DNA of 64,000 bases, from the NCBI RefSeq assembly GCF_000234665.1, contig NC_018338.1:1218084-1282083 (forward strand), given 5' to 3'. Below, one piece after another: positions 52,893-62,612 of this stretch. Origin of the DNA: Leishmania mexicana MHOM/GT/2001/U1103. Its lineage: Eukaryota > Euglenozoa > Kinetoplastea > Trypanosomatida > Trypanosomatidae. Below the pieces are notes generated by a model. That model did no database searches. It saw only the letters and a list, made by a program, of their open reading frames with translations, and was not told where the DNA came from. Made by a program: the position numbers and the translations under genes. How positions within the stretch are numbered: the stretch's first letter is position 1; each line of letters starts with the position of its first letter.

Positions 52893-53981
52893 CTACTGAA
52901 ACTGAGGCTGTCCCACAGCAAAACCTGTCTTGCTGCTGCTTGCAGTGCTGAGAGTGCCAACAGCGGGGGCCCCTTTGAAGGCAGTGCTGGTGCTCGAGGT
53001 GGCAGTGCCTTTAACGTGCAGCGACTCAGTCATCTCGTACGTCGCGCGAATCGCCCACAAAAACTTTTCGTACAGCACAAACGCCATCATCGTTGACGGG
53101 ATGACGCGTGCCACATTCACGGGAAGGCCGCGGTACATGCCGATGAGCCCCTCACTGCGCCAGATGGTCTGCAAGCCCGTCAACATGTTCTTGTACTCCT
53201 GCCTGCCGTGGTTACGCTGATCCTGTAGGCAGGTCCGCACGACCTCGAGGGGGTTGAAGAAGATACAAGCTACTGCCTTGGAAAAGCCGGAGGCCAGTGC
53301 CACCTGCAGCGGCGAGGGATTTTCGTGGTTGGTGAACAGGTTACGCCGGAACCACTCGTATATGGTCACTTGGATGGTGGTGTTGCCGGTGAGCAGTATC
53401 TGAGGCCACAGTCCGCGGAACATGGCCCTCCACCCCTCCCGCCGCACAATAGTTCTTACCCCAGCGAAACCGGACGGCAGCGGCTGCGCACGGACGCCGC
53501 TGTGAAGGCGGTTGCCGTCGCACAGCTGGCGGCGTGTCTTGACGACGTGGAGCGGCGTGACGACAGTGCCAGTGATAGTGGCCGCGACGCATGCGCTCAT
53601 AAAATCGAGACCGGACTGCTCAATCATAGAGTCCTCCAGCGTTTCATCGAGTAACTCCGTGAGGCGCTGCTGCGCGGAGCGGAAGGTGACCAGGTACAGT
53701 CCCCACCCAATGCTGTGCGAAACGACAGACACAACGATACCCTTGTACATGCCGCGCAAACCTTCCTGACGCAAAATCTCTCGAACGGAGCGAAGCGGCA
53801 TCGCACGGCTTCCCTGATGAAGGGTGTGCGTGCGAGTGCGTAGGAAGTCCAGCGGGTAAAACATCATCATCGCGGCTGACCCGCCCATCATGCCTGCAAC
53901 GCCATGCATCCACAGATGCTCCCTCTTCGCCGGCATGCTCGGCGAGGAGCCGTTCAGGGACGGTGAAAGAGATTGCGCCAT
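52893..53981 (-). CDS. Mitochondrial carrier family (SLC25) transporter, 362 aa
   Basis: An inner-membrane solute carrier with three repeats of two membrane helices. The Px[DE]xx[KR] signatures are PLDFLR at 43-48, PLHVVK at 143-148 and PLEVVR at 244-249. The second has His in place of the acidic residue; loss of the acid in repeat 2 is also seen in the pyrimidine-nucleotide/NAD/FAD-folate carrier branch (PIWVVK-type). The EGxxxxxxG matrix-helix motifs are visible (EGLRGMYKG at 73, EGWRAMFRG at 182, EGLIGMYRG at 277). The last repeat ends RVIPSTMMAFVLYEKF, also typical of that branch. The C-terminal 50 residues are Ser/Thr/Ala-rich. The substrate is not determined; a nucleotide or cofactor is my guess. 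A strong splice acceptor 25 bases upstream supports the ATG. Confidence 0.9.
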   Translation of the reverse strand: MAQSLSPSLNGSSPSMPAKREHLWMHGVAGMMGGSAAMMMFYPLDFLRTRTHTLHQGSRAMPLRSVREILRQEGLRGMYKGIVVSVVSHSIGWGLYLVTFRSAQQRLTELLDETLEDSMIEQSGLDFMSACVAATITGTVVTPLHVVKTRRQLCDGNRLHSGVRAQPLPSGFAGVRTIVRREGWRAMFRGLWPQILLTGNTTIQVTIYEWFRRNLFTNHENPSPLQVALASGFSKAVACIFFNPLEVVRTCLQDQRNHGRQEYKNMLTGLQTIWRSEGLIGMYRGLPVNVARVIPSTMMAFVLYEKFLWAIRATYEMTESLHVKGTATSSTSTAFKGAPAVGTLSTASSSKTGFAVGQPQFQ

Positions 53982-54006
53982 GGCGAATCAAGCTTGGAAT
54001 GGTTCT

Positions 54007-54030
54007 CTGAGAAGTAGGGAGGGAGAGAGG
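54007..54030 (-). promoter_or_regulatory. Predicted trans-splice acceptor of the carrier gene
   Basis: The minus strand reads CCTCTCTCCCTCCCTACTTC then TCAG, an almost pure pyrimidine tract with AG at 54008-54007. It gives a 5' UTR of about 25 bases. Confidence 0.75.
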
Positions 54031-54535
54031 CCGTGTAACAGCAGGAGATGAACCCGTGGCAATACCAGGATGTAACCCTGAGAGCTAGCGCGCGCACGCA
54101 CGCAGGTGTGTGCTTACGTGTCGCTGCTCCTAGGTCCCTCCGTGTCTCTTAGCCGCCACCAAAAGAGCGCGGCAACAATGAACAGGTTCGCCCGTGTATG
54201 TATGTGTAGATGCGTGTGACGCTACGTGGCTCACACACCCTATACTGCTGACGCTCGACCCTTCAAAACACGGTACGCGGCGACGAGGCGTAAATCCGAC
54301 AACTGCAATCAACGCCCCCACGCGTCGACGCAGGCGAGCACAAGTACAGAGAAAGGGAGCCCAGAACAAAACTGAGTACAGGCGGGACGAAGAGAGCGCA
54401 AAAGAACGAGAGAAGAAAAGTGAAAGATAGCAAACAGAAAAAAAAGAAGACTGGCGAGGAATGGTGCGTGTGTCAGCGGATTCGAGGAATGACGCACCGG
54501 TGACGATGGCCCACAATCCCGGTTCGTAAGGCGGA

Positions 54536-54560
54536 GGGGTGGGTGGGTGGGTGGGGGGGG
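54536..54560 (+). repeat. G-quadruplex candidate
   Basis: Five G runs (four, three, three, three and eight G) separated by single T residues on the plus strand. Single-base loops make this the strongest quadruplex motif I noticed in the window. It lies on the strand opposite to the sense strand of the genes, about 530 bases upstream of the carrier splice acceptor. Confidence 0.7.
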
Positions 54561-55472
54561 TTAGTGGGTGCGTATGCGGCTCCTCTATCCGCTGTGTACG
54601 ACGAAACTGTGGCAGGAAAGCGAGAGCGGGGGAGAGACGAAAAAGAAGGGGAAGACGCTCAAACACAGGAGAAGCGTAGAAGAGAGCGGACGCACAACCA
54701 CAAACCATACGGCCGTTTCATGCGTCGCTGGACTCCTCCGCTGCTGTGTTGCCTGCCTCGCAGCCAAGTGCACGTGGAGAGAGTAAGAAGAGGGGAGAGC
54801 CAGAAAGACAAGAACGTGCTAGCGTTCAAAATACGGTGATTGATGTTGAAAAAGAAAAGGCACGAAAGAAAGGGAAGCACAGAACGGCAACTGCACGAAG
54901 CGTATCACACCCGGGAATAACTAAGGAGGAGGAAAAAGCGAACATAGAAGGAGTGGGGCGGTTTAGTTGTGGCTGGTGATAGCGTGTCGCCTTGTGATGA
55001 GGGTTTCAGTCTCTGCGTGCAGAGAGAAGTGAAAAGTATTGGGGAAGGGGAGGAGGGCCCCCGTGGCGAAGGGAGAGAGACGAAGGGGTAGAGTAATGAT
55101 GTTACAATGATTAGATGAAGGTGAGACGTATCTCGAACAAATTCTTGAGGTGAGGGATGATGACGACATGGTTGACGAGAGAAACAGAATAAGGCGAAAG
55201 TACAGTGTGTTGTGGTGGTTTATAGTATTGAAGATTGTTTGGTGAGGCGCATCATGCGGTGAGTAGGTGCACATGTGGTGCATGGGCAGTTAGGAGAGGA
55301 AGGTGGGGGGGGTATCGTTGGGAGAGACCAGAAGGAGAGATGCAGAGAGAAGATAGTCGAAGGAGAGGGAGAGCACACAGTCATGGGGATACGCAGACAC
55401 CTACACCTACACGCATTCAAGAGACACAGGTGTAGTTGTGCGTGTGGGTCCGTGCGGTCGCATGGAGGAAGG

Positions 55473-55715
55473 CTATGCTGGATCACTGACTCTGGTATCC
55501 GCCCGCCCTCTTACAGGAGTAGGGGGGAACGGCGCACTCAACAGAGGCCCTCCATCCGAGAATACTCCCTGTCCGCCTGCCCATGCGAACAATGAGCCTG
55601 TTGACAGAACAGCCACAAAGAACAAAACGATCCAGGGAGTGTCTAGCACCTGCACGGGCAGGTATGGCACCAGCGAAGATCCAAGGCTACTTGGACACGC
55701 TGAATTTCGGAGCAT
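55473..55715 (-). CDS. Candidate small single-pass membrane protein, 80 aa
   Basis: An ATG-initiated frame with a hydrophobic stretch of about 25 residues in the middle (starts WIVLFFVAVLSTGSLFAW), preceded by a Ser/Pro-rich N-terminus and followed by a polar, Arg-containing tail. This is the layout of a tail- or mid-anchored small mitochondrial protein. The sequence is not repetitive, unlike its surroundings. Against it: no clear pyrimidine tract directly upstream, and the opposite strand is open too. I recognise no family. Confidence 0.25.
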   Translation of the reverse strand: MLRNSACPSSLGSSLVPYLPVQVLDTPWIVLFFVAVLSTGSLFAWAGGQGVFSDGGPLLSAPFPPTPVRGRADTRVSDPA

Positions 55716-57766
55716 CGCGCAGGTGCACCTGAGCTCCCTCTTGCCGGTTTTTCTTCGTTAGATTTCGAGCGTCGAGTTGAGCGTTGCTTTCTCGCGGGGT
55801 TCTGCAGCCTTCGAGTGAGCGTGCATGTCATAGCTTGAGTAAAATGGGTAGAAGGACGAAGAAAGAGTGCGTGCGCGCATGCGTGTGTAAGAGGGTCATC
55901 CACATCTCAGCGGCGTTTTTTTGTTCCTCAGGGCCATCATTGTCAGTCGTCCCCTTACGAGTTCATCGTCGCTCGTTGTTACTGCCGTCCTCCTCCCTTC
56001 GTTCCTCTCTTTCGTCTCTTCGCATTCCGTCGTGCTGCTGTCCTGAAACGCGAATCGATCGCCAAAGGGCCGCTGCTCTTCCCCCGCAACGCAGTCTTTC
56101 ATTTTTTTCGTTTCAGCCTCGCATGAAGAATGCCCTTCCCTCTATATCCGAGGCCTCTACCCGCACCAACACAAGCACGCGCACCCGCGGACACCCGTTA
56201 GCGACTTGTCTTTCTCTCCACCATCGCGTGTGGGCGTGAGTGCTGGGAAGGAGGGTGTACAGCGGGTGTAATATTGAGTAGAACGGTGCACCGTAAACAG
56301 CGAAGAATGGGGAGGCGGACGGCAGCTACGGATAGCCCGATTGGAAAGGAGAGACAGAACAAGAAATGTATTTAGAGTCGGGAAGCTCGGAAACGCGATG
56401 AAAAAAGAAAGAAAAAGCGCAGCCATAAGAGAATGTGGATTTGCGTGCGCGCGCATGTGTGTGTGTGTGCCCCGACGCGTAGGAGTTGCGTGTAAGTGTG
56501 AATGCCTGGCTTAGTTTTACACACCTGCTCCAGCTTGCAGAATATGCGATGGAAGCGCGATACAGCGCACTGCTCCATCATGCTGCCATACAGTCAACTA
56601 CTGCACACAGGACACACTCGTAAAGGTAACCACGCACAAACAGCATACCCAGGTTCACACCCGCGCGCCTCCTCACATGCACACACACACAGACAGACAC
56701 ACATGATTTCGCTTTCTTTTTATTTCGCGCCACGCACACAACTGCGCGAAAAAAAAATTCGGAGAAAAAAACAAAAGAGCGCACAAAATGAAAGCAAAGA
56801 AGCAAAAGAAGGGAAAGCGCTTGAACCTTAGACGGAGTGTGTGTGTGTGTGGGTGCGCGTGTGTGTGTGTTGGGGGGGGGTAATAAGAGCCTTCATAACC
56901 CTACGCGTGGTTGCAGTGGCAGTCGGAGGCTAAACATGACAAGGCGAAGAACAAAAGGAAACGAAAGCATCCAAAGGCAACAGGACGAAACAAAGAAGGG
57001 CGATACATGAATGAAGCGGGACGGGAGGCAGGCACAGCACGGCGTCTCCCTTGTGGCTCGAAGCCCTCCTCACTGTGCAATAAAAGACAAATTTTTATCT
57101 TCGCCGCCCCCACCCCGTTGCGCGTCCTTTATATCTTCTTCGCGTTTTCCCTTTTTTTACTGTTGGTCGTCTCTTCCCGATCCGCTTGTCTTGGCGATGC
57201 GTGTTTCACTCGTGTTGCAGACGACAAACAAAAAGCAAATAAAACCTGAAAACGCACCGCCGGTCAACCAGTGCGCGGTGGCAAGAGCGGTAGGAGGGCT
57301 AGCCGACCATCTCCTTCGTCTCCGCCTTTTTTTTCCTTCCCCCTCTCTCTCAACTCGCTCCCCCAGCAGCAGCCGACTAAGTCCCACCGCTGTTCGTGGC
57401 CAAGCGAAACAATGAGAAAAAAGGAAAAGCAATCCCATCCCTCGACGCTCCTCTTTGAGAGCGCTTCACGCACACGACCACTATTGCTGGGCTGACTTCG
57501 CTCCATGCCAATTCCTCTCAGCACCGCAGACGTCCGCGTTGAACCACCAGTCGTTTCTTCATGTTCCACTGTCGAAGAATATTTCGTCACTCCCACCAAA
57601 TAAAAAGGCAGCATGGTGGACACATGCTCGTCCAACTGCTGTAGCGGAACAGACGGGGAAGGGTGTACAAGGAAGGTTGGGAGAAACGATACGCCATCCA
57701 AGGTTGGAGTCTCGCACGCGCCAGCTAAGAGGTCCGGCGGGCGGACCAAAAAAAGCTTTGCGGCTT

Positions 57767-58365
57767 CCCTTTGCCACACAACAGGAGTCCAGCTCCATTC
57801 TGCCCCACGACCCTGACTCAGGCCTCACCTCATCGTGCGAGGCAGCGCCAGACATGCCTCACAGCAATGCACCGACACAGCCACCTAGGCGCGGCCTCTG
57901 CCCAAAACAGTGCCCACCCACCCGACCCTTCCCAGATGGCTTCGCAGCAGCACCCCTCATGCCGGTCGCCAGCTGGTGCATCTCCTCCCCCTCGGGGTGA
58001 CGCGCCGGCGCCACACACCAGCAGGCGGTGTGAGGGTCGGGGATGGGATACGCTCCTGCCACGCTGATACGCTGTCCACCACATGGATGGCACAGATGTA
58101 TCCACTGCTGCAGGAGGGTGCAACGCAAACGCCATCCAGGGCCTGAGAGTCGACGTCAGCAGCGACACACCGCTCTGACCTCCCCTAGGCCGTAGGTGCT
58201 TGACCCTGTCACCACCAGAGGTGGTTCGGCATTTTGGCACAGGGATAGGGCGGGGAGTGGGCTGCTTGGCTGCCCCACACACAGAGTGCAGGGTCCACTG
58301 GACCCTGAGATGCCACACGCATTGAGGCGCTCCCTTGTCGTTGGAGGCCTATGTCTGTGTGTGTG
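57767..58365 (-). mobile_element. SIDER2-like retroposon, copy 3
   Basis: The inverted partner of copy 2 (51857-52455), with no difference in the stretches compared, and a direct repeat of copy 1 (21981-22551) with scattered differences. It ends about 260 bases from the 6PGDH stop codon, so it lies in the 6PGDH 3' UTR, the usual place for SIDER2 elements. The outer end carries CA/GT repeats (58355-58366). Confidence 0.83.
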
Positions 58366-58627
58366 TATTGGAGGGGAGGGGGTGGGGGCTAACGGAAGAG
58401 CGAAAAACAAAATCAGGTGAGCTACGCGCAGGTGTCTAAGAGCGGAATCGGGTGCCAAAGTCCTGCGTAGGTGTGCCCCTGTCTTGCATGCTCCTCTGTC
58501 TGCGCTTTTCGTGAGTGCGGCGTGTCCCACACGTGGCCGGGGCAACTGTGGCCGGAGAGGCGGGGGAACACTCAACTGGCAGAGGGAGAAAAGGGAAGAG
58601 GTTGAGCCGCTAGTTGAGAGCGGCTGT

Positions 58628-60067
58628 CTACTGCAGTGCGGGCCATTCAAACGACTCACGACCATCCCTGTCTGTGCGCTCGTAGCCGTGGCGGCCAAAG
58701 ACGTCACGCTGCAACGACACCAGCTGTCCGTACGGAAGAATCTCCGTGTACATGGCGTTGATGTAGGAGAGTGAGGCCATCATGACCGGCAGTGACACTG
58801 CCGTATTCACTGTGAGCCTGGCGAGAATCTGGCGGCAGTCATTAAGGCCCGCAGCTATCTCCTTGGTGAAGGCGTCCAACAGGTTGGGCAGGTTCGGGTT
58901 CTCCTCGAAGGCCTTCGTCATAGGCCCCAGCAGGTAGCCCTGCAGAATGCAGCCGGCGCGGAAGGTTGCGATGGTGGCGGGCAGGTTCAAGCCAAATCCG
59001 TACACCTTGTCCAGCTCGCGCAAGCACTGGAACATCTGCGCGTAACTTGCAATGATGGAAAGGCTGACGGCGTGGAATAGCTGCTTCGCTTCGGGGGAGT
59101 TCGGGGACTTGTCCGTGGCTTTCTCACACGGGCCGCAAGGGAAGTGAGGGAATGCCTTGGAGTTCGCGACACGCTCCGCTTTGTACATGGTCATCTGGCG
59201 TGAGATGACGGCCATGTTGAGCGAGGGCGCTGGCACCCCAACTTCCAGAGCCTCCTGGGCCGACCACAGGCCGGTACCTTTGGAGCCGATGCGGTCCAAC
59301 ACCTTCTCTGACAGATAGTTGCCTGCTGCCTCCCTCGCCCGGCAAGCGACAATAGAGATGTCGAGCATGTAGGATTTGAGGAAGCCGTCTGCCTTCCACG
59401 ACTCGAACACGTCAGCGATCTGATCGTTGTTGAATCCGAAGGCAAGCAAGGCGCTGTACGCCTCACCCCAGATCTGCAGCACGGCGTACTCACCAGCGTT
59501 GTGGTACATCTTCACGCAGGATCCAGCGCCGCCCTTGCCGTTGAACGTCACGCACGGGCGACCGTCCTCAGCCTTGGCCGCAGCCGCCTCCACGATCGCG
59601 CGTACCTCCTCCCACACGCTTGGTGTGCCCCCAGGGAAGAAGGCCGGCCCCTTGCGCGCACCCTCCTCACCACCGGAGATGCCCATGCCGAGGAAGCGGA
59701 GACCCTGGCTCTCCAACTGCGCGGCGCGCCTGTCCTGGTCCTTGAAGTTCGCATTGCCAGTGTCTATGACGATGTCGCCCTCCTCGAAAACTTCCTTGAG
59801 CTGTTCGATCGTGGAGTCCGTAGCAGCGCCGGCCTGGACGAGAATGAACGCGCGGCGCGGCTTCTTGAGGGACGCGGCGAACTCCTTCATTGTCTCGTAC
59901 CCCTTTAGGTTGACGGCAAGCGCCTCGTTCTCATGCTCCTTGAGAAACGACGTCGTCTTCGTGTAGGTGCGGTTGAAGACGGCAACTTTAAATCCCTTCT
60001 CGGCGATGTTCAGGGCGAGATTCGCGCCCATGACGCCGAGACCGATAATACCGAGGTCGTTCGACAT
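58628..60067 (-). CDS. GND: 6-phosphogluconate dehydrogenase (decarboxylating), 479 aa
   Basis: The third enzyme of the oxidative pentose phosphate pathway: 6-phosphogluconate + NADP+ to ribulose 5-phosphate + CO2 + NADPH. Residues 1-180 are the Rossmann domain with GLGVMG at 9-14 and NRT at 32-34 (NADP-type). Substrate and catalytic motifs: SGGEEGARKGPAFFPGG at 131-147, K186 with H189, N190 and E193 in VKMYHNAGEY, and the GSKGTGLW signature at 261. The all-helical domain continues to about 440, followed by the tail that reaches into the other subunit. The length is typical of trypanosomatids. The start MSNDLGIIGL is the ATG directly before the Rossmann strand; the 205 open codons upstream are leader sequence. 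A likely acceptor (CCCTTTTTCACACACAG) lies about 20 bases upstream. The C-terminus (PALQ) has no glycosomal PTS1. Confidence 0.96.
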   Translation of the reverse strand: MSNDLGIIGLGVMGANLALNIAEKGFKVAVFNRTYTKTTSFLKEHENEALAVNLKGYETMKEFAASLKKPRRAFILVQAGAATDSTIEQLKEVFEEGDIVIDTGNANFKDQDRRAAQLESQGLRFLGMGISGGEEGARKGPAFFPGGTPSVWEEVRAIVEAAAAKAEDGRPCVTFNGKGGAGSCVKMYHNAGEYAVLQIWGEAYSALLAFGFNNDQIADVFESWKADGFLKSYMLDISIVACRAREAAGNYLSEKVLDRIGSKGTGLWSAQEALEVGVPAPSLNMAVISRQMTMYKAERVANSKAFPHFPCGPCEKATDKSPNSPEAKQLFHAVSLSIIASYAQMFQCLRELDKVYGFGLNLPATIATFRAGCILQGYLLGPMTKAFEENPNLPNLLDAFTKEIAAGLNDCRQILARLTVNTAVSLPVMMASLSYINAMYTEILPYGQLVSLQRDVFGRHGYERTDRDGRESFEWPALQ

Positions 60068-61223
60068 GGAGAATAAGGGATTCGTTCTGTGTGTGAAAAA
60101 GGGTGTTGGGTGTATGATGGGACTAAGCGCCAGTAAATAAGGGGCTCCTTCGGCCTCGCTTGACGCGAACACAACGGGTGAAAGTGAGGGGTGGTGTGAT
60201 GAGCGGGAGGGGGTGTATGGGTGAAGGGCAGAGCGCGCGCAGAAATATGTAGATGTATAGCTATATAGAGAGAGAGGCTGATGCACAACGGCAACACAAC
60301 ACAGTAGAAGAGAGCACCGCTTCTCTTTTTTTTTGAGGGAGGGATTTGTTTGGTCCGTTGCTTCGCTGAGCGTCGCCTTGCACGTTGGATGATCGGCAAA
60401 GAGCTTGGGTCCCGATAAACTGAGGATGAATGAACGGAGAGGAGACGGGGATTGTGTTATAGAAAATACTGAACAGTGCTTCGTACAACTACCTGCGAGG
60501 TCGGGAGAGAGTGGAGGGGGGCGAAGGGGGCGGCAGGTGTTGCAGACGGGTGATTGAGTGGGAAGAGTCAAGCAACAGAAACAGCGAGTCGACGAGAAAT
60601 TGGATTCGCGGCGACAGAGCATGGGAGTGACGCGTGAGCGAGGGAAGGATAGCGAAGGGAAAAACGAGACGATTCCGGCCACGCAGGGCGACCTCAGCGC
60701 TGGGAGAATCCCAGTAACGGGAAAAGGTCATGAGGGAGCAAGACAGCACCAGTTACAGCTCTCCCTCTCTACGGGCAGCCCCTCGTGTTCACCACCTTTT
60801 CTCGGCGAGCAGGTGGTACGCAACCACGACCGTCGGAGAAAATCTTCAAAACGTAGTGCCGCTTTCGTTGTTTTCTCCTCAACGATCTGTGTGTAGGCGT
60901 AGGGCTAATTTTCTTTGATCCCTGTGAAACCCCCGCAGAGCGACAAGCGGCTGATTAGCCGTTGGGGTGGTTTAAACAGATAACAAAAAACACTGTCACA
61001 CAATAGAAACAAAGTGGAGGCGTCGACAACGTGAACGAGTCGCGCGTATCTTGACATTCCGGGACGGTGCTTAGTGAGGTCGTCTCCACTGCGCAGGCGC
61101 ACGCTGCCGGCAACAACCCACCCTCTACTCCCTCGCCGCCCAACCGCCGTAGGTGAGTGCGAGAGCGACGGCACACTTGGCAACTGCTTCGTCCTCCATC
61201 ACTCGGTCGCACCTCCAAAGCTC
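60068..61223. other. Intergenic between 6PGDH and the RsmI-like gene
   Basis: Leader sequence of 6PGDH with pyrimidine tracts (for example opposite 60320-60335) and the RsmI-like gene's 3' UTR. Nothing else is supported. Confidence 0.6.
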
Positions 61224-62612
61224 TCACATTATCCGGCTAGCGTCATTTCGATTAATGGAAAGGGTGACTCGCAGTCTCTCCTGCTCGGATTCGATCGCCC
61301 GGATAAGGCGCTCGCGCTTCTTCCTCTGCCGCAAGCGCCGCAGCTCAGCTCGCTGCTTCTTACGCTGCCGCCGCTCCTCCTTCGATGTTGTCACGCTGCA
61401 CTCTGTTGACGATGATTCCGCTGCATTCGCCCCTCCGTTGCCCGTCGCCGATTCCAGGTGCGACGATGCCGCAGGCGGGGCAGCTTTCATAAGATCGCTG
61501 ACTGTGCGGCGCAAACGCCGCCGCTTCGCCGCTTCCTTCTCCAGCCACGCCGCCGTCTCTTTCGGTCCAGCACCGGCAATTACCAGCACAAGTTGCCCTT
61601 TCCTCACCAGCATCTGTGCCTCTTGACGGAGGTAGAAGCCAACGAGTCGTTCCGCTGTGTCAGCGTGCAAGGATTCGTTCAGCTTCGTCAGCTCATGTGT
61701 GACGTAGACGAACCGACGCGGCAGTACAGATGCGATGTCCTGCAGCACCATCACCAGCCGGCGCGGAACTTCGTAGAAGACGCACGGAAATGTGGCAGGG
61801 GCAACGATAGTGCGGAGAATCCGGAGTCGCGCCCCGTGAGACTTGGGTAGTACGTTTCCAAAAAAGAAAGAGCCGTCCTCAAAGGTCTGAGGGGAGAGGC
61901 CGGCGTCGCTGTCGGCGGCTGCGCCAGCGCCTCCCTTGTGACTCTTCGCCGATTCGTAAGCAGAAGTTGTCAAACCAGATATCGCCAGCGCGCTCATCAG
62001 GGCTGACGCCCCCGGCACGGCTGTGACGCGAATACCGCTCTTCTGTATCTCTTGCACCAGCTCCCCGCCGACGTCACCAATGCACGGAGTGCCGCTCGTC
62101 GTGACAAGTGCCATGCTGCGCCCACCCTTTAGCAACTCCACCAGCTTTTCTCGCGAGGTGCTGCGATTTCCGCGGCTATAGTGAATGAGGCGACCTTGGT
62201 TGGGGATGTTCACGAGGTCCAGGAGAGTCTTGGTAGCAGGGCGATCGGTGGTGATAATGTAGTCGACGCCGCGCAGCACATCGAGGGCCCGCAAGGAGAA
62301 GTCCTTCAAGTTTCCGATCGGCACCGAGACGACGTGCAAGGCTGCCTTGTCGATATTGGTTGGCTTCGTGAGGGGATCCACCGCGTCCTCGGGCGTGAGG
62401 CGCGCTTTTCGGTAGTGAAAGGTGCCGCTAAAGCGACCCACTGTGCTGCTGAGCCCTCGAGCGGGACTAAAGAGAGCAGCGACTGAAGAACTGCAGGGCA
62501 AGGTGCGCGGTGCGCGTGCGTGATAGCCTTGCGTTGCAGTGGTGCGCAGCGACCAAACGCTCCGACGAAGGTGCGGGGCGGCTGCGAAGCGCATCCCAGA
62601 CCGTCCCAACAT
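61224..62612 (-). CDS. RsmI-family (tetrapyrrole methylase fold) rRNA methyltransferase, probably mitochondrial, 462 aa
   Basis: Bacterial RsmI adds a 2'-O-methyl group to C1402 of 16S rRNA; mitochondrial homologues act on the organelle's small rRNA. Residues 1-60 are Arg/Ser/Ala-rich with no acidic residue, a typical mitochondrial presequence. The catalytic fold starts at about 92 with VVSVPIGNLKDFSLRALDVL, which matches the RsmI opening. It continues with TTDRPATKTLL (usually EDTRxTxKLL), LVTTSGTPCIGDVG at 169-182 (usually SDAGTPxISDPG), TAVPGASALMSALAISGL at 197 and ELTKLNES at about 307-314 (the family's RELTKxxE). So the fold is clear, but two motifs are altered. The C-terminus from about 405 is a basic, Arg/Lys-rich helix absent from bacterial RsmI that may bind RNA. 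Starts at the first ATG, with CACCCACAG nearby upstream as a possible acceptor. Confidence 0.87.
   Translation of the reverse strand: MLGRSGMRFAAAPHLRRSVWSLRTTATQGYHARAPRTLPCSSSVAALFSPARGLSSTVGRFSGTFHYRKARLTPEDAVDPLTKPTNIDKAALHVVSVPIGNLKDFSLRALDVLRGVDYIITTDRPATKTLLDLVNIPNQGRLIHYSRGNRSTSREKLVELLKGGRSMALVTTSGTPCIGDVGGELVQEIQKSGIRVTAVPGASALMSALAISGLTTSAYESAKSHKGGAGAAADSDAGLSPQTFEDGSFFFGNVLPKSHGARLRILRTIVAPATFPCVFYEVPRRLVMVLQDIASVLPRRFVYVTHELTKLNESLHADTAERLVGFYLRQEAQMLVRKGQLVLVIAGAGPKETAAWLEKEAAKRRRLRRTVSDLMKAAPPAASSHLESATGNGGANAAESSSTECSVTTSKEERRQRKKQRAELRRLRQRKKRERLIRAIESEQERLRVTLSINRNDASRIM

Larger units (their letters stand above)
53982..58627. other. Long interval (4.6 kb) between the carrier gene and 6PGDH
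   Basis: This would be the carrier leader and the 6PGDH 3' UTR. It contains a strong G-tract array (54536-54560), purine-rich sequence at 54330-54450 and 54800-54900, a small membrane-protein-like ORF (55473-55715, listed), GT repeats (56830-56870) and SIDER2 copy 3 (57767-58365). Confidence 0.6.
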
